From Solenopsis invicta (taxonomy: Eukaryota; Arthropoda; Insecta; Hymenoptera; Formicidae), in contig NC_052671.1 of NCBI RefSeq assembly GCF_016802725.1, positions 24,062,728 to 24,126,727 on the forward strand: a DNA stretch of 64,000 nucleotides, in the 5' to 3' direction. Positions 13,001 to 25,855 of the stretch are shown one piece after another (position 1 is the first letter of the stretch; every line of letters starts with the position of its first letter). A model generated the notes under the pieces. It ran no database searches. It saw only the letters and a list, made by a program, of their open reading frames with translations, and was not told the DNA's origin. The position numbers and the translations under genes were made by a program.

Positions 13001-15225
13001 CGCATCTATTTAGTCTTTGTCTTGACCTTCTGGGTATCGATTAAAGAAAAAATTGTGCAAATTCTACGCATTAGGTATCGAAATATATGCAATTGAAAAT
13101 AGTCGGGTGACGTACACCCATGTGTGGCAAAATATCAAATCCAATATAGTGTGTAATCTGAGGACTTAGAATGTTTATTCTTTTTAAATTAGATTTTCTA
13201 AACATCAAATAACAAAATAATTACAATATGAATCATTAATAAATTCAGAGTCGTTGTTTTTAACCAAATTTTGAACAAAAAAAAAAACACCGCAGCGTTT
13301 ATTAACGTTCTTAAAGGGCCTATATGTTTGAACCATAACTATGTAACATTAATGTAGATGGTTCAAGTTCTGGCTAAGCAGAACAACCTTTCGAAAAATA
13401 ATTGTGGCTTTGGCATAAATTTTGTAATCAATTTCATGGTTCTTGTATTAATTTTATCTTTAAATGACATCTTTTACTATTAAATTAAACTCATTTGAAC
13501 TCTTGAATAACGAATTAAACTCATTAATAAACAATGATGAATATATTTTTAAATTTGTAACAGCAACGCACTGAAAAAGACCTAATGAAAAGATTGATAC
13601 ATTTGTGTATTAATATGTTAAATCAGTAAAATTATTGTGTATTAATATGTATTGGCAATTTATAAGCAATTTGTCAATATTAATATCAAAATATGTACAT
13701 CTAGCGTGGCTCTTAATTTGAATATGTTTTTAATTATAATGAAAACAAATTTCAAGGATTAATTTTAAAAATAAAAAATTAAAAAATTTTGAAGTTAAAA
13801 ATTTATTTAAAATAAACTATGTTAAGTTAAATGTTATTAACCTTCTAATTTTATTATTTAATTTTTTTAGTTATCAAACCCTATCTATTTTATATATAGC
13901 GGAAGGTAGTAAATCAGACCTATTTGTAGTTTTTGCTCTCTATAAGATGCAAATAAAGATCATAAAACCGATCATAAAACCACTGTTGGAAAAATCATGT
14001 AATTCTTATTTCTCACTTGTGTTGAACCATAATGGAAAATGTAAAAACATTTTTTCTGATGGTTCCAAATTGGATCACCTTCTGTTCCAAATCAGATAGC
14101 TTTATTTTTGTCGATTTTTAGATAGAAGATTTAAAAGATTTTAATGTATTATTTTTTTAGTATTGAATAAAAATGATCAATTTAACAATCAAAAATAAAA
14201 ATTTTATTCAGAAAATAAAATTGTGATAGTTTACATAATTAGAATTAAAATTAATAAAATTTAATTATTCCAAATCTGACTCGTAATATTTTACTGATTT
14301 AACATACTAACAACTAATATTATAAAAGGCATTTATAATTATAAAAAAAATCATTAATTAATGATTTTCCTTTGTATATCTCTTACACACTAATAAATGC
14401 TACAAAAGAAGATTTTATGGACATTTATATAAAATATATTTTATTTGAAAAGATGATTTTTTGAAATAATTTCTTTGACTTAAAAAATAACTTTTTTAAA
14501 ATAATTTTTTTGCTGCTAGTAAGCATTAAGCAACGTTCACCAGCAAGTTGTAAACTCGCAAAAGCGATCTTACGCTCGTCATGCAAATGTTTCATCTCAC
14601 GATCCCTCTCATTACATGATGTATGTAACTTCATATGTCGAATACACATTACGGCACACATTGAATTCAATTATATTATTTGAAAGTTACATTCAAGACT
14701 TTTAAGGTAAAGTTGAAAAATTAACGTCTAACATATTTCTCAAAATTACATAGAGAATATACACTTGTAAAAGTCGCTATTATCAGCAAAACTGAAATTC
14801 AGTTTTTATAAAAGCACAGTAAACACTAATGATCAGTAACCATCCTATAATGTCTAAATAGATTATAACGAAGTAATTTTAATAACTACTCGTAGAATTC
14901 AACGAATTATGCGAGATATCACGATATCTTACTATCCCACACGTACTTCCGTTTTTCTTCTCTCGTCCCCCCCCCGTCTCCTCTCTTTCTGCATGTATGT
15001 ATGTATATTTAGAAGAATGATTTGTTACAGATAGGGCATGTCGGTGAATTACCTCAGATTTTAATAGAGGACTTCGAAACAAATGAAGACTTTTTGAAAA
15101 AGGCTCATCATGTTCTGTTGGAGATCGAAGTTATAAATGGAGATTTATTGTGTCCGGAATCGGGTAGAAAATTTCCTATTAATGACGGCATTCCAAACAT
15201 GCTTTTGAATGAAGACGAAATTTAA
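10002..15225 (+). CDS. TRMT112: TRMT112, methyltransferase activator subunit (complete, 3 exons)
   Basis: Exons are 10002-10079, 12016-12117 and 15031-15225, giving 124 residues, against about 125 in animal TRMT112. Exon 1 gives MKLLTHNMLTSRAMKGVTDG; exon 2 gives the ARDIRVSEVDFNPEYIARII segment; exon 3 contains LLCPESGRKFPINDGIPNML and ends in NEDEI and TAA. All junctions are phase 0 (GTT|GTAAGC, tgcag|GCC, AGT|GTAAGA, ttacag|ATA). In yeast Trm112 zinc is held by four cysteines, including a CPE motif near the C-terminus. Here, as in animal orthologues, only the CPESGR cysteine is evident, so zinc binding is unlikely to be canonical. The family protein stabilises several methyltransferases acting on tRNA (ALKBH8, TRMT11), 18S rRNA (BUD23, METTL5) and release factor eRF1 (HEMK2). 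The gene diverges from hyd, with 1,422 bp between the two start codons. A mariner-derived foldback lies 350 bp beyond the stop. Confidence 0.96.
11064..11512. mobile_element. Large foldback element with tRNA-like sequence in both arms
   Basis: The two halves are near reverse complements centred at about 11268. Matching outer segments are TGCATATTCGTCGGACT and AGTCCGACGAATATGCGGC; inner segments include TCGCACGGAATTTGAGAGA and CCCACGGAATTCGGAAGA. The right arm contains a tRNA-like stretch, 11273-11341, with a GGTTCGAAC box B. It lies in TRMT112 intron 1. A related fragment with box B (minus strand) is at about 23845-23900, and arm fragments occur at about 47925-48060, so this is a family. Confidence 0.75.
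11273..11341 (+). repeat. tRNA-derived segment (not a functional tRNA gene)
   Basis: The first seven bases, CCTCGGT, can pair with GCTGAGG at the end as an acceptor-like stem. GGTTGAAGTGATAGGA resembles box A and GGTTCGAAC is a good box B. The T-arm stem (CCAGG against AATAG) does not pair, so it is best read as a SINE-like remnant. The opposite arm of the palindrome carries a more diverged copy. Confidence 0.5.
12118..15030. other. TRMT112 intron 2 with one dispersed repeat
   Basis: This is 2.9 kb of AT-rich sequence. At about 13890-14310 it carries a repeat also found at about 36775-37232: shared words include CAGACCTATTTG, AGTTTTTGCTCT, TTGAACCATAATGGAAAA and AATATTTTACT. No coding content or RNA gene was recognised in the remainder. 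Confidence 0.55.
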
Positions 15226-15573
15226 ACAGAACTAAATATTCTAAAAATATATTATCATTATGTCTTTAGTTATAACTATACCTAACATACATTATTGTTC
15301 CTTTAATTATATTTAGTTACTTCTTTATCATGTATTATCATTAATTTTATCTTTTTATATTGACACAAACATTCAGTAGTTTAATAAGGATAAACAAAGC
15401 AATTTATTTGAAGTGTATTATAAATAGAACGTCAAGTTTGTATGTGTGTGCCTACGCGTATGTGTGAAAATGGTGACATGCTTTCATCAAATAATTTGGA
15501 AATATGTTTAGTTGGAAAAGAAATATATGAAGTATAACGTTTTACGATTAAAAAATTTATCTTACCATGAATA

Positions 15574-15960
15574 CGAGGTGTGGCAGAAAAGTAATGAGAC
15601 TGATTTTTTTGCAACAATTTTATTTTATTTTTGTATATCAGTGTTATCCCTCTCAAAGTAGTTCCCTTGGGCAGCTGTACATCAGCGGAGGCGTTGTTTC
15701 CAGTCTTTTTGATAACCAAAAACCACTTAAAAGGACGTCATCTTGGTACTATCGATAACATCTAAAGGAGCGTAACCGAGGAGCTGAAGGTGATTCCAGT
15801 TGAGATCTTCCAACAGTGCTACGAAGACTGTGAACAAGTCGGCCTCCGCCGATGTATAGCTGCCCAAGGGAACTACTTTGAGAGGGATAACATTAATATA
15901 TAAAAATAAAATAAAATTGTTACAAACAAATCAGTCTCATTACTTTTCTGCCACACCTCG
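15574..15960. mobile_element. Foldback derivative of a mariner-like element
   Basis: Both ends start with CGAGGTGTGGCAGAAAAGTA (inverted on the right) and are flanked by TA (15572-15573, 15961-15962), the mariner target. The arms are about 130 bp. The right arm, read on the plus strand, encodes a transposase C-terminus with CIAAQGNYFERDN, and the left arm, read on the minus strand, encodes the same C-terminus (CTAAQGNYFERDN). Only the right half continues upstream into more of the transposase (HLGTIDNI, stop, VTEELKVIPVEIFQQCYED). It lies 350 bp beyond the TRMT112 stop. Confidence 0.85.
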
Positions 15961-15995
15961 TATGAATTTTTTAAATTATTTCTTATATATCCTTA

Positions 15996-16214
15996 GACGT
16001 GTTTAGAGATATATTATTAAACAATGTGTTAAATGAAGCTAAACAGACGTTATTTGAAGAAAAAGTACAAAATAAACTTACACAAAATTTATGTAGAGTA
16101 ATGCTGGAGTTACAAAAAAAAAAAAAAAAAATACAATTGCATTATAAAAAAATAATTATGCCTACATTAAATATTTTGTTCATAGCACTTCATGCATTCT
16201 TAAATTTCAAATAA
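15996..16214 (+). CDS. Possible orphan 3' exon, unrecognised (weak)
   Basis: An acceptor-like tatatccttag precedes an open frame reading DVFRDILLNNVLNEAKQTLF and then a helical, charged stretch to CRVMLELQ. After that comes a poly-A tract giving five lysines and a hydrophobic tail ending at TAA (16212-16214). The first 40 residues look protein-like, but the tail does not. No upstream exon could be linked to it, and I do not recognise the family. It could equally be a fragment of a decayed gene or chance. Confidence 0.2.
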   Translation, partial: DVFRDILLNNVLNEAKQTLFEEKVQNKLTQNLCRVMLELQKKKKKIQLHYKKIIMPTLNILFIALHAFLNFK

Positions 16215-16315
16215 AGAAAAAAAACAACCGTTTTGACAATTTGTTACGTCAAAGAAATTTTTTTTATCCGTCTACTATATATGTAAATTCGTAAATTAAT
16301 AATTCTTAATATATA

Positions 16316-16526
16316 CAGAATGACAAAAATGTTCAGCCACAAAGTTGCATTCCTGAAGCGCCTTAAATCTTTTATTCAAGCTAAATTGTACGTAGTCATT
16401 TTGAATGTTATTTTCTGTTTTTACTAAGATGTAATATTTTAAAACTTATTTTTTATATAAGTTACTAATAACGTAATAACTATGTATAATAATAACTATA
16501 AAACTTTGTGGCCAAACTTTTGTCTG
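16316..16526. mobile_element. TA-flanked MITE
   Basis: Ends are CAGAATGACAAAAATGTTCAG and, reversed, CAGACAAAAGTTTGG, both continuing into CCACAAAGTT. TA lies immediately outside each end, as for mariner/Tc1 targets. The 211-bp interior is non-coding. Confidence 0.75.
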
Positions 16527-17895
16527 TATAATGTAGGTGACTTAATTAAATTATAAATTACCGAATGTATAATGATTACAGATACTTTATTGCACAGATA
16601 TGTCTAAAGACAATGAGATATAATTTCTCGTATCATTCGCAATACTTAACATACAACATTTCTTTTATTTACATCACATTCATATTGCTACTTAGATAAT
16701 TTGCTCGAGTATCATTCTACGCGAGTATTATCTACTCGTTCTCACTGAAGTGAGTTAGCAATGTAACATTTTGATACAATTGTTTTACTACAGCGCTATA
16801 CAGCATAGCAAATTCTTGTAGCAATATTATAATGAAATACATTAAATTATAAGTGAAATAGAATATATCCTAGTATATATTCATCTTGGATATAAGATAA
16901 TACTGATTGATATAATACGAAAAATATGTCTTTTGACAAAATATTTATATATGCGCAACACATGTAAGTTACCTTAGACTTAAGTTAAAACCAACAGGTA
17001 AAGTTATTTGTATATCCATTGTGTATAAGGAATATAATAATTTCTTAATTTAATAGATGAACATACTTTTGGAGATTAATTTTCTAAGATGCATATAGTA
17101 GCATAAAATGACTATCTTTTGCACAAAAAATCCTCTATAATATCCTAAATTGTAATTATCTGAAATAAGTGTTATAATTGTGTATAATCTCTGTTATTCG
17201 ATAAAAATTGTTCATCAATTTAAATACTATACAATTAAAAATGCTATTATTGTTATTCTTCTTTTAGAATAGAATGCATACTTCAATATACAAATTTGAC
17301 ATCGTTAAATAATACTTTTTCCATGGAGTAACATATATAATATAAACAAATACACTTTAAGTAGTACTTTTAATTGAAATGGCTTTAATTTAACGGCTAA
17401 TATTATCAAAGGACATGCGATGTTATCTATTTGTAGTTTTCTGTACATATTAGTTTTCTGTACCAATGGCAATGCTCAAAATATAGCAAAATATATTACT
17501 TTATTCCTCGTAATTTGTTTTCAAAGGTCAAAAAGCTATAAAAATAGCTCACAACTAACAATTTCAGCCACAGCCCATCCGTTTATTAACATTGTAATCG
17601 TATCTTAAATATTTATAAAGCTGGATTATACTCTTGAGTCAAGCTATGAAAATATTTCTGTATATTAATATTCGATTATATGGCATATATAAATATTAAA
17701 TTTTATATATAATAGTTTATTATTAGAAACCTTGTTTCTCAGTTGGGAGCTATTCTGCACATTAATCGATGGAAATTTTGCTCTGTGTTAGAGATATACT
17801 AGCTTCCTATATCTTCATTCATTTCGTTTTATCTGTTTTATAATGCAAGTTTATAAAACATATCTCTAAATATATGTCCATCTAATGGAATTTCT

Positions 17896-17908
<13 letters not shown>

Positions 17909-17956
<48 letters not shown>

Positions 17957-18103
17957 GTGTGTATACAGGGTGTTCGATAATGGTTGTCCCCAGGTTTTAG
18001 AAATATGATTTACTGACGGATATATATTTCTAACATAATATATTAGAAACTACAAATGTGTGCTCCTATGGTAAAACGTGGAGACAACCATTATTGAACA
18101 CTG

Positions 18104-18187
<84 letters not shown>

Positions 18188-18195
18188 AATATATG

Positions 18196-18230
<35 letters not shown>

Positions 18231-18240
18231 GTATATATAT
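17909..18240. repeat. TA microsatellites split by a MITE
   Basis: A TA-rich run (17902-17954) and a longer TA/TG-rich run (about 18106-18240) flank the element at 17966-18103. Long open frames across this stretch are artefacts of the TA repeat. Confidence 0.9.
17966..18103. mobile_element. TA-flanked MITE, short form, inserted beside a TA microsatellite
   Basis: Inverted ends are CAGGGTGTTCGATAATGGTTG and, reversed, CAGTGTTCAATAATGGTTG, each flanked by TA. The interior (GATTTACTGACGGATAT, then CTACAAATGTGTGCTCC) is shared with the element at 53370-53730, where it is interrupted by another insertion. Confidence 0.85.
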
Positions 18241-18916
18241 ACATACACATACATACACATTGTATATATCTGTACATCATTAAAATATATTTTAATACTG
18301 TATATTTGGCTTTAGATCAGCTAAAATTTTCATTTTGAGTATATGATTACTATCAACGCTACACTCAAAAAGGAAGTCCATTTCATTATTAAGGAATTTA
18401 TCAATATTGAAATATTCATCTTAAAATTATGGAAACTTTTCAAGTTCTTATTTTTTGTATTCAAAGATTTTAAAGTTTTATGTAATATACGGAAATTTTA
18501 CTTTATTTCATAAATTTTAATTTTCACAGAGTATTCAATAAAAATATTAATCAAAAGATTAATAATTAATGATTTCATGTTTTAATACTGACAAATCCCT
18601 CAGAGTACATAATTACTTATAAAATCAGCATGGATATTACACATTTACTCTTAAAAAATATTAATACTGTATAGTATTATATTAAGTAATACTAAATTAG
18701 TATATAATTATTTCAATAATCGCAATATATAATTTTACGTTTTCATTTTTAACAAAAAAAAAATATAACAGAAGCAAATAATTATGTACGATACTTTAAG
18801 TATTATTAAAAATCGAATTTTTTACATACTAATCACCAACGAATAAAATTGAGAAAATAAATTTCATATTTATGGAAAAAGTTTGAAAAAGATTTGGCTA
18901 CATACTATTTATTTTA

Positions 18917-18960
<44 letters not shown>

Positions 18961-19775
18961 ATATACTAAATTAAAATTATGCACTATGTGTATGTATAAA
19001 ATTAAATATTTCGTCGGTAATACTTAAGCGTGTTTAAAAAAAATTTTGACATTTTATGTATACAATATTAAACTCAATAGGATATGTCAAAAGTAAAAAT
19101 ACTATTATAATATTTTACATAATTATTTATCAGAATAAAATTTTATGAGATGTACCATAATTTTTGGAAGATCTAGCACGTTTGCCACTGAAAAATGTTA
19201 TACCGCATTGTCTCATTCTTTTCAAGAAATTTAATATTTTCTGACATGCGTGTATGTATTATACTAAATCTCACAATACATCATGTTATTATAAAGAAAA
19301 CTTATGATGCACAACTCATTAACATTTCTTTTCTATTTTCTTAGTAAAAAACCGAATAGAAGAGAGTTTTAAGTTATAATTGAAACTAAAAAGTTTTTCG
19401 GAAATTTTACAAGTGCAAAGGATAAATCTTATTTTTTATCTAATTATACGTTAATTTTGATAGATTTAAAGTCTAATTAATTGGATAAATCGCGATAAAC
19501 GATTGATCTTTATTTTATTGATCAATATATCAATAAAATAATATTACAATAAAAAAATTTTTAAAACAAACACTATAAATTAGTAAACTAATTAAAAAAA
19601 TATGATTTGTTACGTGATCTGAAACGTAAATGGGACAAGTATCAACATTTGCTAGAAAAATCTTATAATTAATGTTAGAGTATTAAGTATTTAAATAAAA
19701 ACTTCGTAAAAAGAAGAAAGTAAATTTCTCTGCAATTGTACAGCAATTGAAATTTTTTTGTGTTTGATTTACATG

Positions 19776-20780
19776 TCCTGGTAGAAAAAATTGTAATAAA
19801 ATTTTCATATTGAATTTTATGTTGATTTTAAAACATTTTAATTCTCCAATGGTTTCATCAAAAATTTGTAGTTTTATTAAAATGAGATTAATTTGTTGTT
19901 ATAGACAGTATATAGTATCTTGAATATACTGTAGCATTTATGCTCCTTTTCAATAAAATTTCTTTACTTTTTAATTAAACAGTCTTAATAATTTCTTGTT
20001 GAAATTTCATTATATTTTCATCAAATTCTCATTGAAATATCATTTTCTTTTCATTAAAGATGTTTTGACTATACAATACCGGCTAAAAGTCATCGAAATT
20101 TAAAAATAGATTTTATATTTAAGCCACACAAAGAAATTTAAGCAGCAAGCGAATCAGTGAATCAAATATATTGAAAAATTTAAGACATAACATAAGTGGC
20201 AATAAATCCAAACTGTTGATTTCCTTATTACTTAAGTTTTAGTAAGCTATATTTTTTATGTGCTTTATTTTTTTTTATTGATAACAAAAAGTTTTGATAA
20301 TACCTAATTTTGACCCTAAAATCAGCTGTAAAGAACAAAACAACAAATGTCTGCATTTTGCTGCAATTTTAAGTAAATAACTTTTAGACAAGTGGATTCA
20401 AATAAACTTTTACACGAATATTTATTCGAGTTTTATTAATAAATGTAAAATAATTCTATTTGATTCGTAATATTCGCTATATTCTTACCAAATTTGGAAA
20501 TAAATATTATAAGTATTATAAACGATATTGCAGAATTAAGAGTAAACAAAAAATTTAGTAATTTTTAAACTAAGAGAAATGTGTTCAAATTTTACACTTT
20601 CATATACTCAAATGTAATAGAATAATCTATGAAATTTTAATTTTTAGTAATGCTTTGAGATATGACATATATGTATACATTTAAACGAAGATTTATACTT
20701 TCAGTAAAATATAATTATAAAATTTTGTTGCATGTTTATCTAAATTTCATTAAAATGTCATTAAAATTTTTTTACCTGAC
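19776..20780. mobile_element. AT-rich inverted-repeat element, family of 40098-41677
   Basis: The left end TCCTGGTAGAAAAAATTG and the reversed right end GTCAGGTAAAAAAATTTTAAT are imperfect inverted repeats that match the CCCTGGT ends of the element at 40098-41677. The interior is AT-rich, with many ATTTTCATTAAA-like words and no coding potential. Exact ends are uncertain. Confidence 0.5.
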
Positions 20781-22371
20781 TTATTAAAAATTATTAATGA
20801 GTCACACATCATGATAATTATTACAAAAGATAAGTTCTGCGTTTTTTAATAATTTCCTATTATTTTTATCTCTGCCAGAGTATGTCAAATCCTAACATCC
20901 TTCTAACTTGTTTTATCAATCTAGAGAATTCTTTTTAAAACTTCCGACCTTTATCTCAAAAAATTCAAAGCTTGTATAAAAAAAAAATAAAAATGTTTAT
21001 GTTCTTCATTGTTGTATACAAAATTAAATTAAGTTAATTTCATGTTTCTGCATACTTTTATAAAATATTGATTCTTTACAGCTATCAAAGAACAGATAGC
21101 ATTTCGTATGTTATTTAGGATTTTGTTTTTTTCCAAAGATATAAAGTTTTATACACAAATTCTAAAAAGTTCATATCGAAGAGGACGTATTTTCCATCAT
21201 ATTACGCTAAGTATTTAAATATTTTTCTCTCAAGATTTTAATCTTACAAAAGATCTTTATGTTGTGCATGAAGCTAAAATTAAATTTAAGGGAATCATTT
21301 CTTATTCCAAAAAGTGATTTGTGACATAATTTATTCATTTTTCATTTGATCGTTTATTTTTCATTCATTATTAATTAAAAATTATCCAAACAACAATTTG
21401 ATGTTTCCGAAATATATCAAAATCAAAAATGTCCCGTTTATGTCGATGAAAAATTGGCCTAAAATATCCAAGGACATCATTTGAAAATCCTATAATAAGA
21501 ATATGTACCCAGACATTTTAGAGATATCTAAGAGATATCATCTATATGTCTGATCTTTTACCTTGTTAAAATTAAATTATTTTAAATTTTAATTTTATTA
21601 AATAATATTAGATGAGCTCACATATTTAAAAATATTTCGATAATTGTTCCGAAACATCATGTTTCCAGTCGACACAATTTATAACTGTTATATAATTTGG
21701 GAGTAATACTTTATATAACAATTATTTTGATATTTATACGTATATTTAGCACAATTACTTGTATTTATTGTTTTCTTTTATGTAATATAAATGTGCAAAT
21801 ACTACGTATTATTTACATAACTAAAATGTGATGCTTTAACATATAGAATTTAAACATTGGCACTACATATATAAACGTTATATGAAAAAGTAGTTAATTA
21901 CGATAACATTATATAAATATACTATCTTCGTTACTTTAAAAAAAAGGACAAAATTATAATATAACTATAACATTACTACAATTTTCATGTTATATAAAAT
22001 ATAATACTGAAACTTATAGCTATTATATAGTAAACATATAGCTGTATCGACTGGATTTTTACACAATAGACATTTAAAGAACGTCCAAAAGATATCTTGC
22101 ATATAACAGTATGCGACATCACCGATAAATGGACGTGATAAAATTGCATTTCTCGCATATAAAATCTATATACGATAGAACAAAAGGAGCAGTATAATGA
22201 GACTTTTCACTTTTATTTTGACAAAAATATGTTTTGAAACTAAAGAATTTTTCTTGAAGACATCAAAATTGGGCTCTAAGATAAATGTAAATAATTATTT
22301 TGAAAATTTTTTTTAATCTTATTTAAAAAATTAATTTAGAAATTTTATTCCTGGAAGATATGTTCTTTTAA

Positions 22372-23044
22372 GGCTCCTGAGTACTCGCCGCGGCCATATT
22401 GAAGTCGTGACGTCAGAAGCAAGAAATTGCGTGAAATGACACGTAATTTTGTCAAACATGCCATTTGTAAATAAAACCAATTTCGATAAAACAGACTAAG
22501 CAGATGGCTTTAATACACTTCTAAATATCGGTCACAACTATCCTTTTTCCACCCAACAGTCAGTAAATAGTCGAAAAAGCATGTAAAGTAAAGCTATTAA
22601 AACAGGAAAACACATGGTCACATAATTTTGTCAAACATGCCATTTGTAAATAAAACCAATTTGGATAAAACAGACTAATCAGATGGTTTTAAAACACTTC
22701 TAAATATCGGTCACGACTATCCTTTTTTCGCCTAGTAGTCAATAAATAGTCGTAAAAAGCACGTAAAGTGACGCCTATTCAAACAGGAAAACACACGGAT
22801 AGCTATTGAAAGGAGTGAAAAATGTACTTTTATGTATAAAATTCAAAGAAACTTTACTTGCAGTCCATTTTTACGAATTTTATAAATACGAGACGAGTCA
22901 TATTTTCACAATGAAACACATAATAACAAAACGACAACATCTCATCGTCAATCTGTTACGTTTCACGTATATTAGTTCTAATTTTGTCCGCGACGGAATG
23001 TCGCTACCGTCAATGCGGAGTTTTCGGCTGAGGAGTCAGGAGCC
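22372..23044. mobile_element. TTAA-flanked MITE, copy 1 (piggyBac-like target)
   Basis: The ends GGCTCCTGA and TCAGGAGCC are inverted and each is flanked by TTAA (22368-22371, 23045-23048), the piggyBac target. The interior has an imperfect direct duplication of about 180 bp beginning CATAATTTTGTCAAACATGC near 22440 and 22620. The copy at 51841-52303 is in reverse orientation and lacks the duplication. Confidence 0.88.
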
Positions 23045-24357
23045 TTAATGCAATAACAACATGTATGTCTAAAAATGTTTTTACGGCATCTTTTGAATAT
23101 GCGTTATCTAAATTAGACGTCTTTGGGCTTTGCACTGTACGTTTTAATAACGTCTATGGTACGTCTTTGGGCGCTGCATTATGTGTAGAAAAGACATCCC
23201 CAGGATGTCTTCATGTTCGGTACGTCATGGACGTACGCGCATAAAGAATGGGACGATATACAACATCAAATTGTTGCTTAGATATAGCCTCAATGCAGAA
23301 AATTGATTTAAAATGAATAAAATGATTCATAGTTAAAAAGGATATATCTGGAATTCCAAGTATATTTCTTTTAAAGCGCAAAAAAAGGACGGGTTTAAAC
23401 GTGCACGAGCCGGTTATTGGACGAAAAGACTATTTGATAGAAAAGTCTCTAGCTTTTCTTCTTCACATAACAAGATGTTCAATTACTTGACATTTTTAAT
23501 GCATTTTATAAATAATAAATTAGAAATATATTCGGGTTTTTAATAATCAATTTAAATTAGGTTTAACAATAGGTGTTATCTAAAATATTTTACAACAATT
23601 TAAGTTAAAAACCACATGATCATAGTAAAGTCTTGGTGCTGATATAATATTTTATTTCCATATCAATTTCCAATTCTTTCGAACTGCATGCCGTCACTTT
23701 CGGTTTCAAACACAGCTCTTGAAATGAATTAGAAAAATACAATATCACAGAATTAAATTGAAAATCTGTTTAATGTTACCGATATTAACTAGCATCTTTA
23801 AAAACCCCCACTTCAGAGAAAATAAAAAATCTGTTGCAAAAAATAATACCTCAGTCACGGTTTGAACCTGGATCTCCTCATATTCCGTGTGGATTAATTA
23901 GTTCGATTAATTAGTTCGAAAATATTTTCAACATTAAAATATTTTAAACTTTTGCTGTCAAAATTATACTACTGTGTAAAGCTTTACAACAATGTTATTT
24001 ATTGCAATAATGTGTTTTTTTTTATGTATACGTCATCAAATTTAAAAGTAATTATTGTTCCTATTGAGAATTAAATTATTATTTAATACGCAATTGAGAA
24101 TTCAGAAAAAACTCACAGATCTACTGTCATAGATCACAAGCCATTACATATATGAAATATAAAGACGTAAATTTACTTTATTCTGATAAAAAATTTGTAC
24201 TATCAAACCAGGATTTTAAATTTCAAAATTTCGTTTTTAAGGAATGTAATATATGATCAAATTTGTACATTATTTATATTTATTTTGTTAAAATTTTTAG
24301 ATTTATGTTATGTAAGTTGTGCATCTTATAATAAAATAACAGCTTTAATCGATTAGC

Positions 24358-24890
24358 AAGGTAGCAACTAGTTAAAAAAAATGAAAGTTAAATAATTAAG
24401 TTGAAAAGTTTATAATTTTTAACTTAGTTAATTTTTAATAAACGATGTACACCAACGGGTTTTTCGAAATTCAAAAATACAATATTCAAGCAAGGTTAAT
24501 GAGAATCAAAGTGGGTTATTGTGAACGTCTATATGCATTTGGTAATATTGTCACGTTGAGGATGACTTCAAAGTGAGTTGAAATTGGATAATAAATGTAA
24601 TAAGAGTTCGTCTTTATTTCTTTGTTACTTTATATAAACTTCATTTGCAAACAAAATATTAAATTTATTTGATAATCCGTAGTAAAATTTTATTAAAATA
24701 ATCTAATTTTAAAGAATTGCAATCTTTAATATAAATGTTTTTCAAAATTAACTTTTAATTTAATATATCTTAATGCAAATTTGAGTCAACTTTTCATTCA
24801 TGCAACATTTAACATAACTAAATTAATTTTATAAACATTAACTTTAATTTAATATAAAAAATATTAACTTACTTAACTCAAGTAAGTTCT
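24358..24890. repeat. Copy of the AT-rich AACTAGTTAAAAA family
   Basis: The left portion GCAACTAGTTAAAAAAAATG and the right portion TTAACTTACTTAACTCAAG, with a core of ACAAAATATTAAATTTATTT and AATCTAATTTTAA, match the hAT-like copies at 33706-35569 and 45605-47128. The ends are too degraded to fix. Confidence 0.55.
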
Positions 24891-25855
24891 AAAAAAAAAA
24901 TTACGCACAAAAATCCACTTTAATCGTTGTTAATCCTTTCTCTAAGAAAACATTCTCTTTTCATGCAGTTATTTGTTTCTATATTATACATGATTTTTTT
25001 TAATGAAGAAATGTACCTTATGTATTGAAGACTTAGGACCGTATAATCAGTATTTAAATCAGGAAACGAGCATAAATATGTAATTGCTATATTCAAATTG
25101 TTATATTCAAATTGCGCGAAAAATGTCAAGCAATTCCATATCTTAGCAAGTGAAGAAAAAAAAATAGTTGAAGTGATTCGATGCGCACAGCCATTTAGCT
25201 AATTCATTGTCGTCGCTGGTTTACAAGCTATAATTAACATACGTCCGCTTTTACCTGCATACATTTACTGTACAAATTGTCTCATTTTTTAACTTTATAA
25301 GTCTTATTTACTTTCATCTGGCATACATTTACAGCACGGGCTGATTGCATTTGTATATAAATTGTTTACTTTAATGGTGGCATAAACTGGGTTTCAAAAT
25401 TTTTAGCAAAATCAAAATGCATTGCACATTACGCATTTGCATTTTTCGTTAAAATAGGTTATGTATAAAGTGTTTTGTCTATGTTACACTTCTTATATAT
25501 AAACGGCTCATGCAATAAATATAAATTAAGTTTTCAAGAGAAATAAAAACTCATTTATTATAACTTAATAAACAAGTAATATAATCTAAATAATAATTGA
25601 TATATTTGTCGTTTATTTTTACTAAACGATAAATATATGTGTAAACTATCAACAAAACATAAATCTTTACTATATTGCACAAGAACAAATCGAATGCTTT
25701 ACAATATGCAAATTAATAAAAAAATATAGAAACTTAAAAATTAAATCTTAGAATCTCAAAAATGGTTAGTTGTACAATTGTCGCTAAAAATTAGGGTTCT
25801 AATCTAATTATTTAATAAACGTAAAAATATCAAGAAAGAAACAATTGCACATGTT

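Larger units (their letters stand above)
15226..25855. other. Gene-poor interval between TRMT112 and the WW/CUE gene
   Basis: No recognisable conserved exon was found in these 10.6 kb. Identified contents are the mariner foldback (15574-15960), MITEs at 16316-16526, 17966-18103 and 19776-20780, a TTAA element (22372-23044), TA repeats (17902-18240 and about 18919-18956), a box-B fragment (about 23845-23900) and an AT-rich family copy (about 24358-24890). The stretches 16540-17900, 18960-19770, 20790-22360 and 23050-23840 show only AT-rich sequence with no structure I can name. Confidence 0.55.

Noticed and set aside
18050..18315. Open frames of 60-85 codons on both strands
   Set aside because: They are translations of TA/TG microsatellite sequence (Tyr-Ile repeats).
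22806..23048. 80-codon open frame
   Set aside because: It ends in the right terminus of the TTAA MITE and is not preserved in the second copy.
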